64,000 nucleotides of DNA from JAHJDO01 sp964437505 (GTDB lineage Bacteria > JAHJDO01), in the NCBI GenBank assembly GCA_964437505.1, contig CAYTGU010000001.1:62001-126000 (forward strand). The letters are read 5' to 3'. The position numbers and the translations under genes were made by a program. Shown piece after piece: positions 25,931 through 34,240 of the stretch. The notes below the pieces were generated by a model, which saw nothing but the letters and a program-made list of their open reading frames with translations, was not told the origin of the DNA and searched no databases. Numbering within the stretch: position 1 is the stretch's first letter; the number at the start of each line of letters is the position of its first letter.

Positions 25931-28900
25931 TTACCTTTTAAGCTTTTTTTTAAATTTTACATCGGCAAGCCAGAACTGGTCTCCAACCGTTGTGCCTAAA
26001 AACATGGTTGGAACCCTTGACCCGGAAGGATAATCGGCGTCTGAGATGAAATCGATTTCAATCGGAACCCAGTTTATATTGACAAGAGCTTCGCTTTTAG
26101 CATTTGATGAGGGTATTGGCCAGCCAGGTAAATTTGCCATGGGAAACAATGTAATGAGTTGTTCCCTTGATGCGGCAATGAACAATGATATTCTATAGCG
26201 TTCTCCTTTTTTTAACCCGCCGCTGGAAGAAAACCAAAGTTGTATTGTGCTTATTGGAGCACTTTTTTTAAGCCCGGTTATTGAAACCTTAATAGCGCTA
26301 TTCCCGATCGGACTTTTTCTATTAATGTCCATTTCAACTTTTGCAGAGCTCCCTTGTTCACTCCAAAGTATAACATTGTCTAATTTATTATTGCCTTTTG
26401 CAGGCCACTCATCCAATTTTTTCCATGTTGAAGGAATGGGAGCAATGTATGCTTTTCGAAATAGAAACCAGTTGGCATTTGGCCTATTCTCTTCAAGGTT
26501 GACAATTTCAAGTGTATTATTCTCTTTTAAAAGCTTGCCTAACACGGCAAAACTTAATTTAGTCCAACCTTTTTTAGAAGCCTGATTCTTTCCTGAAAAA
26601 ATACATTCTCCGTTCAATGATATTCTAATTCTTGTCTTGCCCGATTTATCGTTATTAAGCCCATCTAAGACAAGAAAAGTGTCCGCTATTTCATCATTCC
26701 CTAGCTTAAAATCTGTACTCAATTTACCTCCACCTAAAACGCCTATTGATACAGAAGGTGAGCAAAGATAATTATATTTTCGGGGACCAAATGTTGGACC
26801 ATTATGCTTAAATCCTTTTAGTAATAGTTCAATGCTATTGTTCTTTCTTACAAAACTGATATTTTTTCTAATATTAAATTTCAAGTATTTAATGATGTCA
26901 TTTGAAGTCAAGCATTTTGCGAGTTTATCAAGAGATTTTGATTTATACCAGAGTGAAACATCAAGTTTTTCTGCTTTCAAATCTAGAGGAATAAAGTACT
27001 TGCCCCTGAACCAATCAAGCATCCTGCGGTGTCCGTCAAGTGTAAGCGGCATAGAGATGTATTTATTCTTTTTTTGATCATTTCTAATGTAGCGTATAAA
27101 TTCGGCAAGATGTAAATACCTTTCCCCATCATTTTTCGTGAAACACGTGTCCAGATCAAGCCACAGGACTGCGCAAAATTTCTCTAAAGCCACTCTTCTT
27201 CGCAAAATGGGATTATTCGACACGGCTTTTTCTGCCGAATTCATTATTGCATAAGCCTTTGGGATATAGTCTCCTTTCGCATACTCACTACCACTCGTGT
27301 GGCACCCCTGATGGAGAGGGTGCTGGAAATCATGATTATAGCTCCTCAGCAATACCAGGAGTCTTTCTATGTATGGCGCAGCATTGCCATAATATGCGAA
27401 TAAATATTCTTTTTCCAAGGCATCGATTTTCGAATCGGTTAAATTCGGATTCCAAAGCAGTTTTCCCTGAATAAAACAGAATAGTCCCCCTAGCAGCCGT
27501 GGCACTCCGCAGTACCATATTCCTTTTACATTATTTTTGTAGGCAAAGCGTAATTTCTCTCTATTTGCATCGTGGGAGAAAATTGTCGCATGAGTGTTAT
27601 TATAGTTCATCGGGTAGTCGAAAAGACACAATTGATTTGGAACGATTTTTTTCCATCCTTTAAAATTATTGAGAAATACCTTATTGAGAGGACAGTTAAA
27701 GCCGTGCGATTGACATAGGGCTCCTCCTGCGGTGTATGGACAAAGCTGAACACGGACGTTTTCTGCGGGTTTGATCTTTGAGGGAGGATACTCTGTTGCT
27801 ACAGTATATGCTAATGCTATAATTATCTTGTCTGGATGTTTTTTTCTAACGTAGCCTGCGACCTTGTTAAGACAATGCAGATAACGATCGGTGAGAAAAG
27901 GTGTGTATGCCCCCTTTTTTTTCGCTCTTACAGGATCAAGCGCGCGGCACTCTTTGCATTCGCACCATCCATGCGAATCGGCGGCAGATATTGAAAAGTA
28001 TTTCCCAGAACCGCAGTTAGTCATCCATATATCGACTTGTTTCTTTAGAATATTCAGCAACAATGGATTGGATAGACAGACGTGCCCTGAATTGGGTATA
28101 GGATTGCCAATTGCATCCTTTGCGCGAAATTCAGGATGCGCATCAAAATCAATCTGTGGGATAAGAGTTGGGATTGTATGAGTTTGAATATCAGAGTGTA
28201 AGGCACGCCGCCAATTTATAACGCCCCATGAAACAGGAGGTGTCACAGAAATTTTTTTATTTTTAAACACGTTAGAATTAAAGCTAGCAAAAACACTAAA
28301 ACCAAATCTTGTCAGGGCATAACCATTATATTCTCTACCGTATAATCCACCAAACGCTGGCTCTATTATCCGTATTTCAAATGCGGGATTTTTTATTTCG
28401 TATATATTCTTGTTCATAGCATGCTTAATTCGCGGAACAATTTCGCAATAAGGGCCATAGTACCTCCAACCAAGATGCTCAAGGAAACGATAGGCTCCGT
28501 AAAGAGTGCCAGCTTCCTTATCTCCAAAAATGCCAACAGCTCCGTCCCTACAGGCCAAAACATATCCATCGGATTTCAGAATCTTGATGTCGGACTCGCC
28601 AATAAGACCTACCTGTTTAGCTAATTCTCCTAAATAGATATTCCCTTTTTCAGCAATCTTTACCGCTCCACCGAGCACCTTCACGGAAATTTCTGTCCCA
28701 ACCATATCTTTTAAATAATGACGCAACTCTTCAATTGCCAAACTATCCCACAGAGATGATTTCTCAGCAATCATTATTTTATATATTCCAGTATTTTTAG
28801 TTTTTCCCATCTTTGAATTATTTTCCAAAGCCAAGGCATTTAAATTGAAGACAGCCAGGGAAAGGACTATTGCTCTCACTACAAGTGAAATTATTTTCAG
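25931..28900 (-). CDS. Secreted DUF4838-domain protein, probable CUG start
   Basis: About 990 residues. From the CTG at 28900, 7 nt after AAGGAG, the N-terminus reads KIISLVVRAIVLSLAVFNLNALALE, a classic signal peptide; the nearest standard start, GTG 28879, has no RBS and would lose the basic n-region. Residues about 30-170 resemble the GH67-type alpha-glucuronidase N-terminal domain (AIEELRHYLKDM, GTLYGAYRFLEHLGWRYYGP). A DUF4838 TIM-barrel-like part follows (GKYFSISAADSHGWCECKECRALD). The C-terminal 350 residues look like carbohydrate-binding beta domains. Probably an extracellular glycan-active protein. It sits inside the ilv operon. Confidence 0.8.
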   Translation of the reverse strand: MKIISLVVRAIVLSLAVFNLNALALENNSKMGKTKNTGIYKIMIAEKSSLWDSLAIEELRHYLKDMVGTEISVKVLGGAVKIAEKGNIYLGELAKQVGLIGESDIKILKSDGYVLACRDGAVGIFGDKEAGTLYGAYRFLEHLGWRYYGPYCEIVPRIKHAMNKNIYEIKNPAFEIRIIEPAFGGLYGREYNGYALTRFGFSVFASFNSNVFKNKKISVTPPVSWGVINWRRALHSDIQTHTIPTLIPQIDFDAHPEFRAKDAIGNPIPNSGHVCLSNPLLLNILKKQVDIWMTNCGSGKYFSISAADSHGWCECKECRALDPVRAKKKGAYTPFLTDRYLHCLNKVAGYVRKKHPDKIIIALAYTVATEYPPSKIKPAENVRVQLCPYTAGGALCQSHGFNCPLNKVFLNNFKGWKKIVPNQLCLFDYPMNYNNTHATIFSHDANREKLRFAYKNNVKGIWYCGVPRLLGGLFCFIQGKLLWNPNLTDSKIDALEKEYLFAYYGNAAPYIERLLVLLRSYNHDFQHPLHQGCHTSGSEYAKGDYIPKAYAIMNSAEKAVSNNPILRRRVALEKFCAVLWLDLDTCFTKNDGERYLHLAEFIRYIRNDQKKNKYISMPLTLDGHRRMLDWFRGKYFIPLDLKAEKLDVSLWYKSKSLDKLAKCLTSNDIIKYLKFNIRKNISFVRKNNSIELLLKGFKHNGPTFGPRKYNYLCSPSVSIGVLGGGKLSTDFKLGNDEIADTFLVLDGLNNDKSGKTRIRISLNGECIFSGKNQASKKGWTKLSFAVLGKLLKENNTLEIVNLEENRPNANWFLFRKAYIAPIPSTWKKLDEWPAKGNNKLDNVILWSEQGSSAKVEMDINRKSPIGNSAIKVSITGLKKSAPISTIQLWFSSSGGLKKGERYRISLFIAASREQLITLFPMANLPGWPIPSSNAKSEALVNINWVPIEIDFISDADYPSGSRVPTMFLGTTVGDQFWLADVKFKKKLKR

Positions 28901-29003
28901 GACTAATCTCCTTTTGCTAAAAGACGTGCGGATGATTTAAGCGTTATACAGGTACCATGAAGATTCGTGCGTAAATATACGATAAGCTTTATCTGGTGCT
29001 GAG

Positions 29004-29489
29004 TTATTTTTTATCCACTCTTGTCATTGCTATTTTGCCGGTTCTGGCGATTTCCGCTATTCCAAACGGTCTTACTAAATCCAAAAACGTGTTTAGCTTT
29101 TTCTCATCTCCATCTATTTCCACTATTAGATGCTTTGGACTCATGCTCACTATTTTACACTGAAAAGTCTCAACGATCTGGGTCAATTTCGTATATTTGT
29201 TTGCATCATAAGCAAGTTTTATTAGCATGAATTCGCGGTCTATTATATCCTTTCCTGTTAAATCCTGAACCTTTATCACATCTATAAGTTTATTGAGCTG
29301 TTTTGTGATTTGCTCAAGAACTTTCTCATCTCCTTCTGTAACAATAATCATTCTGGAGATTGTCGGATCTTCAGCAGTCGCACCTACAGACAAACTTATT
29401 ATATTAAATCCTCTTCCACTAAAAAGCCCGCTTATTCTTGAAAGAACACCAAACTTGTTTTCAACCTGACAAGATATTATGTGTTTCAT
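29004..29489 (-). CDS. ilvN: Acetolactate synthase small subunit
   Basis: 161 residues with an N-terminal ACT domain (SCQVENKFGVLSRISGLFSG, RGFNIISLSVG) and the ALS small-subunit C-terminal domain. It activates the large subunit and confers valine feedback inhibition. It lies 18 bp downstream of ilvB in the same transcript. The symbol ilvN or ilvH is equally defensible. Confidence 0.93.
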   Translation of the reverse strand: MKHIISCQVENKFGVLSRISGLFSGRGFNIISLSVGATAEDPTISRMIIVTEGDEKVLEQITKQLNKLIDVIKVQDLTGKDIIDREFMLIKLAYDANKYTKLTQIVETFQCKIVSMSPKHLIVEIDGDEKKLNTFLDLVRPFGIAEIARTGKIAMTRVDKK

Positions 29490-29507
29490 TTTATTATTTT
29501 ATCCTTT

Positions 29508-31187
29508 CTATGCTAATCCGGAAAGCATTTCTGTTAAACTTGCGCCTGCAGGCACCATAGGAAATACATTTTCTTCCGGGGCTACTATAAAGTCCAGGAC
29601 AAACGGTGCATCAGTTTTTATGGCTTCTTTAAGCGCTCCTTCAACATCCTTTTTGCATGTAACTTTCAGCCCTTTTGCTCCATAAGCTTCAGCTATTTTT
29701 ACAAAATCAGGATTATTGTCAAGAATCGTATGTGAATACTTCTTTTCGTAAAACAATTCCTGCCACTGTCTTACCATTCCAAGACAGCCGTTATTTAAAA
29801 TTGCTACTTTAACGTTTATATTATTTTTAACAGCTGTACCAAGCTCCTGAATATTCATCTGAAAACTACCGTCTCCAGCTATATCAAAAACAACTTTATC
29901 AGGACATCCCATTTTGGCTCCAATAGCTGCAGGAAAACCAAAACCCATTGTGCCAAGACCGCCGGAAGAAATAAATGTTCTGGGCTTTGTATATCTAAAA
30001 AATTGAGCCGCCCACATTTGGTTCTGTCCAACCTCTGTTGTTATAATGGCTTCTCCGTTTGTAACTTCCTCTATCTTTTCCACAACATACTGAGGTTTGA
30101 TACCCTCGCCATCATCTTCATATGCTAGAGGAGATTTCTTTTTCCATGCTTCTATCTTGCCATTCCATTGTTCCCTTGTTCTTGGTTTTATATATTTAGT
30201 AAGTTCTTCAAGAACTTTTTTAACATCTCCAACTATAGGGATATCAGTTTTAATGTTTTTCCCTATAGCAGTAGGGTCAATATCTATGTGAATTACAGAG
30301 GCATGCGGGGCAAATTCACTGACTTTTCCAGTTATCCTGTCGTCAAACCTTGCTCCAACCGCAATAATGAGATCTGAATTCATGATTGCATGATTTGCGT
30401 ATTGAGTTCCATGCATACCAAGCATATTTAGAGATAATCTGTGATTGTCAGGGAAACCTCCTTTACCCATAAGAGTAACAGTAACTGGAATATCACTTTT
30501 TTCGGCAAATTCTTTTACGAGAACATTCGAGCCCTGAGAAGCAATAACTCCCCCGCCAATATATAAAACAGGTTTTTCGGATTTATTAATAGCTTCTGCA
30601 GCCTTCTTAATCTGCCTAATATTTCCGATATATGTAGGTTTATAGCTTTTAATATCAGCCTTTTCAGGATATGAAAAATCAGTCTTATTTACCATTACAT
30701 CCTTAGGTAAATCTATAAGAACCGGACCAGGTTTACCTGTAGAAGCAATATAAAAAGCTTCTTTAATTGTTTGAGCCAAGTCAGCCACATTTCTAACAAG
30801 ATAATTGTATTTTGTTATAGGTCTTGTTATTCCAACAATATCAGCCTCCTGGAATGCATCATTACCTATCATTGATGTTAGCACCTGTCCGGTTAATGCA
30901 ACAAGAGGGATAGAATCCATATATGCATTAGCTATCCCTGTTACCAGATTAGTTGCTCCGGGCCCTGATGTAGCAAGGCAGACTCCCACCTTTCCTGTAG
31001 CTCTTGCATAACCATCAGCAGCATGAGCTGCTCCCTGTTCATGCCTAACCAGAATATGCCTGATTTCTTTTGTTGCATATAGTTCATCATATACATCCAG
31101 CAGCACACCGCCCGGGAAGCCGAATATGACCTCTACTTTCTCTTTCTTTAAGCTTTCTATAAGTATTTTAGCTCCGCTTAGTTTCAA
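29508..31187 (-). CDS. ilvB: Acetolactate synthase large subunit
   Basis: 559 residues, full length, thiamine-diphosphate enzyme. Catalytic Glu is in HEQGAAHAADGYARATG (about residue 49), the ThDP/Mg2+ motif is GDGSFQMNIQELGTA...NN near residue 430. It makes acetolactate from two pyruvates. Located 4 bp after ilvD and 18 bp before ilvN. Confidence 0.95.
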   Translation of the reverse strand: MKLSGAKILIESLKKEKVEVIFGFPGGVLLDVYDELYATKEIRHILVRHEQGAAHAADGYARATGKVGVCLATSGPGATNLVTGIANAYMDSIPLVALTGQVLTSMIGNDAFQEADIVGITRPITKYNYLVRNVADLAQTIKEAFYIASTGKPGPVLIDLPKDVMVNKTDFSYPEKADIKSYKPTYIGNIRQIKKAAEAINKSEKPVLYIGGGVIASQGSNVLVKEFAEKSDIPVTVTLMGKGGFPDNHRLSLNMLGMHGTQYANHAIMNSDLIIAVGARFDDRITGKVSEFAPHASVIHIDIDPTAIGKNIKTDIPIVGDVKKVLEELTKYIKPRTREQWNGKIEAWKKKSPLAYEDDGEGIKPQYVVEKIEEVTNGEAIITTEVGQNQMWAAQFFRYTKPRTFISSGGLGTMGFGFPAAIGAKMGCPDKVVFDIAGDGSFQMNIQELGTAVKNNINVKVAILNNGCLGMVRQWQELFYEKKYSHTILDNNPDFVKIAEAYGAKGLKVTCKKDVEGALKEAIKTDAPFVLDFIVAPEENVFPMVPAGASLTEMLSGLA

Positions 31188-31191
31188 AATA

Positions 31192-32856
31192 TCACCCCTT
31201 TTTAAATATTGCTCCGGAACTTGCTGAAGACACCATCTGTGAATATCTATACATATACCCGGATTTTATCTTTGGTTCCGGCTTTTTCCATTTACTCAAT
31301 CTATCTCTAATTTCCTTATTAGTTAACTTAATATTTAATTCTCTAGCAGGTATGTCTATTTCAACAGTATCTCCATCCTTTACTATAGCAAGTGAACCGC
31401 CTTCAGCTGCTTCGGGAGATATATGTCCGATAGCTGCCCCGCGCGTGCCGCCTGAAAACCTGCCGTCAGTTAATAGAGCTACACTATCCGCTAGCCCAAT
31501 GCCTGCAAGCGCTGCAGTAGGAGAAAGCCCCTCTCTCATTCCAGGACCACCCTTCGGCCCTTCATAACGAAGAACAATAACATCTCCCTTCCTGATTTTT
31601 TTATTCATTATATCTTTCATAGCTTCTTCTTCAGAGTCAAAAACCCTTGCAGGCCCTGAATGCTTCATCATATTAGGACTGACAGCAGACTGCTTAACAA
31701 CAGCTCCGTCAAGCGCTAGATTGCCTCTCAATATGGCAATTCCTCCTTCCTTAGAATAAGGCTTTTCTATGGGTCGTATAACCTCTTTATTGAGAATCTC
31801 ACATCCTGCAATATTCTCAGAAACTTTCTTGGTCGTTACTGTTAAGCATTTCTTATTTATTACTCCCAGTTTACTGATCTCTGCCATTACTGCATGTACT
31901 CCACCAGCTTCATCAAGATCCTCAAGATGATATTTGCCTGCCGGTGATAGTCTACATAAATTCGGCACCTTTTTGCTTATTTTATCAAAAAGGCTAAGAT
32001 CAAATTCTATCCCAGCTTCATTTGCGATAGCTGGCAGATGAAGAACTGTATTAGTTGAACTGCCAAGCGCCATTTCTACAGCTATTGCATTCTTAAAAGC
32101 GTCAAGTGTTGCAATGTCCCTTGGCTTAATATTCTTCTTTATAAGTTCGATTATCTGCGCCCCTGCTTCTTTAGCAAGCCTTATCCTTCTAGCATCAACA
32201 GCGGGTATCGTCCCATTTCCAGGCAATCCCAACCCTAATGCTTCGCTAAGACAATTCATTGAGTTCGCAGTGAACATGCCTGAACAGGAACCACATCCAG
32301 GACATGCCTTCTCTTCTATTTCAAGAAGCTCTTTTTCTTTCATCTTACCACCTGCCACAGCTCCAACCGCCTCAAAAACACTTATTAGATCTATCGCCTC
32401 TTTCCCAATCTTACCTGCCATCATAGGACCGCCGCTTATTATGATTGCTGGAATATTTACTCTGAGCGCTGCCATAAGCATGCCGGGAACGATCTTATCG
32501 CAATTAGTAACAAGCACAAGTCCATCAAAAGGGTGAGCTCTTGCCATAACCTCTACTGAGTCCGCAATTAGTTCTCTGGAACCAAGAGAATATTTCATGC
32601 CTTCATGATTCATGGCAATACCGTCACATACCCCAATTACACCAAACTCCATAGGTGTTCCGCCAGCCATATAAACACCCGCTTTAACAGCCTTAACTAT
32701 TTGATCAAGATGAATATGTCCGGGAATAATCTCATTAAAGGAATTTGCTATTCCTATAATGGGTCTTGAAAGCTCCCTGTCGCTATAGCCGCTAGCTTTT
32801 AAAAGCGAGCGGTGAGGCGCTCTTGATATTCCTTTTTTCATCAAATCACTGCGCAT
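31192..32856 (-). CDS. ilvD: Dihydroxy-acid dehydratase
   Basis: 554 residues. Iron-sulfur ligands are seen in VTNCDKIVPGM and CPGCGSCSGMFTANSMN; ALLTDGRFSGGTRG is the conserved C-terminal block. It dehydrates dihydroxyisovalerate to 2-oxoisovalerate with an iron-sulfur cluster, which suits an anaerobe. It is the first protein gene of the operon, only 47 bp after tRNA-Asp, leaving no room for an attenuator leader. Confidence 0.96.
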   Translation of the reverse strand: MRSDLMKKGISRAPHRSLLKASGYSDRELSRPIIGIANSFNEIIPGHIHLDQIVKAVKAGVYMAGGTPMEFGVIGVCDGIAMNHEGMKYSLGSRELIADSVEVMARAHPFDGLVLVTNCDKIVPGMLMAALRVNIPAIIISGGPMMAGKIGKEAIDLISVFEAVGAVAGGKMKEKELLEIEEKACPGCGSCSGMFTANSMNCLSEALGLGLPGNGTIPAVDARRIRLAKEAGAQIIELIKKNIKPRDIATLDAFKNAIAVEMALGSSTNTVLHLPAIANEAGIEFDLSLFDKISKKVPNLCRLSPAGKYHLEDLDEAGGVHAVMAEISKLGVINKKCLTVTTKKVSENIAGCEILNKEVIRPIEKPYSKEGGIAILRGNLALDGAVVKQSAVSPNMMKHSGPARVFDSEEEAMKDIMNKKIRKGDVIVLRYEGPKGGPGMREGLSPTAALAGIGLADSVALLTDGRFSGGTRGAAIGHISPEAAEGGSLAIVKDGDTVEIDIPARELNIKLTNKEIRDRLSKWKKPEPKIKSGYMYRYSQMVSSASSGAIFKKG

Positions 32857-32903
32857 CCCTATTCCTCCGTAATTAAAAACTCACAACTAAAAATTCTTTT
32901 ATC

Positions 32904-32980
32904 TGGCGGGAGCGACGGGACTCGAACCCGCAACACCCAGATCGACAATCTGGTACTCTAACCAGTTGAGCTACGCCCCC
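32904..32980 (-). tRNA. tRNA-Asp (GTC), CCA encoded
   Basis: Reverse strand folds with acceptor GGGGGCG/CGCTCCC (one G-T), anticodon stem CCAGA/TCTGG and loop TTGTCGA (anticodon GTC), T loop TTCGAGT. The 3' CCA is encoded (complement of 32904-32906). It follows tRNA-Val by 22 bp and precedes ilvD. Confidence 0.95.
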
Positions 32981-33002
32981 TAAAAAAAGTTGCAGTTATT
33001 TC

Positions 33003-33079
33003 TGGTGGGCGGTACTGGGTTTGAACCAGTGACATCCTGCTTGTAAGGCAGGCGCTCTCCCAGACTGAGCTAACCGCCC
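33003..33079 (-). tRNA. tRNA-Val (TAC), CCA encoded
   Basis: Acceptor GGGCGGT/ACCGCCC perfectly paired, anticodon stem CCTGC/GCAGG with loop CTTACAA (anticodon TAC), T loop TTCAAAC. The 3' CCA is encoded. It is the first gene downstream of a good promoter, with ilvD and the valine pathway following on the same strand. Confidence 0.95.
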
Positions 33080-33088
33080 GAAAGAACT

Positions 33089-33117
33089 AGTATATAAAAA
33101 GTAGATATGCTTAGCAA
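33089..33117 (-). promoter_or_regulatory. Promoter of the tRNA-Val/tRNA-Asp unit
   Basis: Reverse strand TTGCTA (33117-33112), 17 bp, TATACT (33094-33089), 9 bp before the tRNA-Val 5' end. May also feed ilvD-ilvB-ilvN, as no terminator is seen between. Confidence 0.65.
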
Positions 33118-33160
33118 GTAAAAAAAAATAGAATTTTGTATGGATTTTTATGTTAGGTAA

Positions 33161-33169
33161 TGATATAAT
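33161..33169 (+). promoter_or_regulatory. Extended -10 element before dCMP deaminase
   Basis: TGATATAAT is an extended -10 (TGnTATAAT) 49 bp before the ATG; the matching -35 (TGGATT at 33141) is poor, as is common for extended -10 promoters. The rest of the 33080-33218 gap is AT-rich with no other visible feature. Confidence 0.45.
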
Positions 33170-33218
33170 TTTATGTAGATTTTTTGATGAAACAGTCAGA
33201 TTTTAAGGAGTAGAATTA

Positions 33219-33704
33219 ATGAGTAAAAGACCAAATTGGGATAGTTATTTTATGAAGATAATGGAAACAATAGCCTCCCGAGCTACTTGCGGACGCGGGC
33301 GGGCTGGTTGTGTAATTGTTAGGAACAACCATATTCTCTCTACCGGTTATGTTGGTTCTCCGCCGGGACTGGCTCATTGCGATGAAGTTGGGCATTTGAT
33401 GATTAAGTCAACAGAAGAAGGAGATGATTCGGGAAAGTTACATGATCATTGTGTCCGCACAATACATGCTGAACAAAATGCTATTGTGCATGCGGCCAGA
33501 ATAGGCGTGGCTTTGGAAGGCGCTACTCTTTATGTCAAGATGGAGCCGTGTTCAGTATGTGCCCGCATAATAATCGCTGCCGGTATCAAACGGGTTGTAT
33601 GTCAAAAAAAATATCATACTGCTGGTTTAACCAGAGAAATGTTCAAACAAGTTGGCATTCAGCTTGATGTCTTAAATGATAAAGAGGTAGATTACGAGGA
33701 GTAA
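33219..33704 (+). CDS. Deoxycytidylate (dCMP) deaminase family protein
   Basis: 161 residues with the zinc-dependent deaminase motifs HAEQNAIVHAA (His ligand and catalytic Glu, about residue 87) and MEPCSVCAR (two Cys ligands, about 110). The N-terminal Cys/His-rich insert (TSRATCGRGRAGCVIV, HCDEVGH) is typical of ComEB/dCMP deaminases. It supplies dUMP for dTMP synthesis and is followed by nrdR and nrdD, so the three form a deoxynucleotide-supply locus. RBS is AAGGAG. Confidence 0.9.
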   Translation: MSKRPNWDSYFMKIMETIASRATCGRGRAGCVIVRNNHILSTGYVGSPPGLAHCDEVGHLMIKSTEEGDDSGKLHDHCVRTIHAEQNAIVHAARIGVALEGATLYVKMEPCSVCARIIIAAGIKRVVCQKKYHTAGLTREMFKQVGIQLDVLNDKEVDYEE

Positions 33705-33716
33705 AAAAATTTTGCC

Positions 33717-33745
33717 TTGACACACTATATGTTGGGTGTTATATT
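33717..33745 (+). promoter_or_regulatory. Promoter of nrdR-nrdD
   Basis: TTGACA (33717-33722), a 17 bp spacer and TATATT (33740-33745). The spacer is filled by the first NrdR box, so bound repressor would block RNA polymerase. Confidence 0.7.
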
Positions 33746-33768
33746 TTTTTTTGCACAATATAGGGGAT
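33722..33768 (+). promoter_or_regulatory. Tandem NrdR boxes
   Basis: Box 1 (33722-33737, ACACTATATGTTGGGT) matches 14 of 16 positions of the usual NrdR box ACACTATATATTGTGT. Box 2 (33753-33768, GCACAATATAGGGGAT) keeps the CACAATATA half. Their starts are 31 bp apart, the three-helical-turn spacing typical of paired NrdR boxes. They overlap the promoter and the leader of nrdR, so autorepression of nrdR-nrdD by NrdR bound to (d)ATP is the inference. Confidence 0.8.
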
Positions 33769-33776
33769 TATTTTAA

Positions 33777-34238
33777 ATGAAGTGTCCGTTCTGCGCTCAT
33801 CAAGAAGACAAGGTAATTGATTCCAGAGAAAGCATGGAAAATAATGTTATAAAACGAAGAAGAGAGTGTTTGAAATGCAAAAAGAGATTTACTACTTATG
33901 AAAAGATAGAGTTGATTCCAATTATGGTTGTTAAAAAAGATAATCGCAGAGAGGAGTTTGACAGGGAGAAACTTCTAAATGGCATTGTAACAGCCTGTGG
34001 GAAAAGACCTATAAGCATGGAGATTTTGGAGCAGATAGTAAATGATATAGAGAGAAAACTCTGGAATGACATGAATAAGGAGATTGCCTCAGAAGAAATA
34101 GGTGAACTGGTCATGAAAAAGCTGCACGATTTGGATGCAGTTGCATATGTAAGATTCGCTTCAGTATATCGTCAATTTGAAGACGCAGGGGATTTCCTGG
34201 ACCATGCAAAGACTATAATCAAAAATAGGGGATGTTAA
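33777..34238 (+). CDS. nrdR: Transcriptional repressor NrdR
   Basis: 153 residues, standard length. A zinc ribbon (MKCPFCAHQEDKVIDSRES, then RRRECLKCKKRFTTYE) is followed by an ATP-cone (VVKKDNRREEFDREKLLNGI and VAYVRFASVYRQF). It senses ATP/dATP and represses ribonucleotide reductase genes. Paired NrdR boxes lie in its own promoter, and nrdD follows with an overlap or 2 bp gap depending on the start chosen. Confidence 0.96.
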   Translation: MKCPFCAHQEDKVIDSRESMENNVIKRRRECLKCKKRFTTYEKIELIPIMVVKKDNRREEFDREKLLNGIVTACGKRPISMEILEQIVNDIERKLWNDMNKEIASEEIGELVMKKLHDLDAVAYVRFASVYRQFEDAGDFLDHAKTIIKNRGC

Positions 34239-34240
34239 AA

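Noticed and set aside
32857..32903. T-box or leader attenuator before ilvD
   Set aside because: Only 47 bp separate ilvD from tRNA-Asp, with no stem-loops or regulatory codon run.
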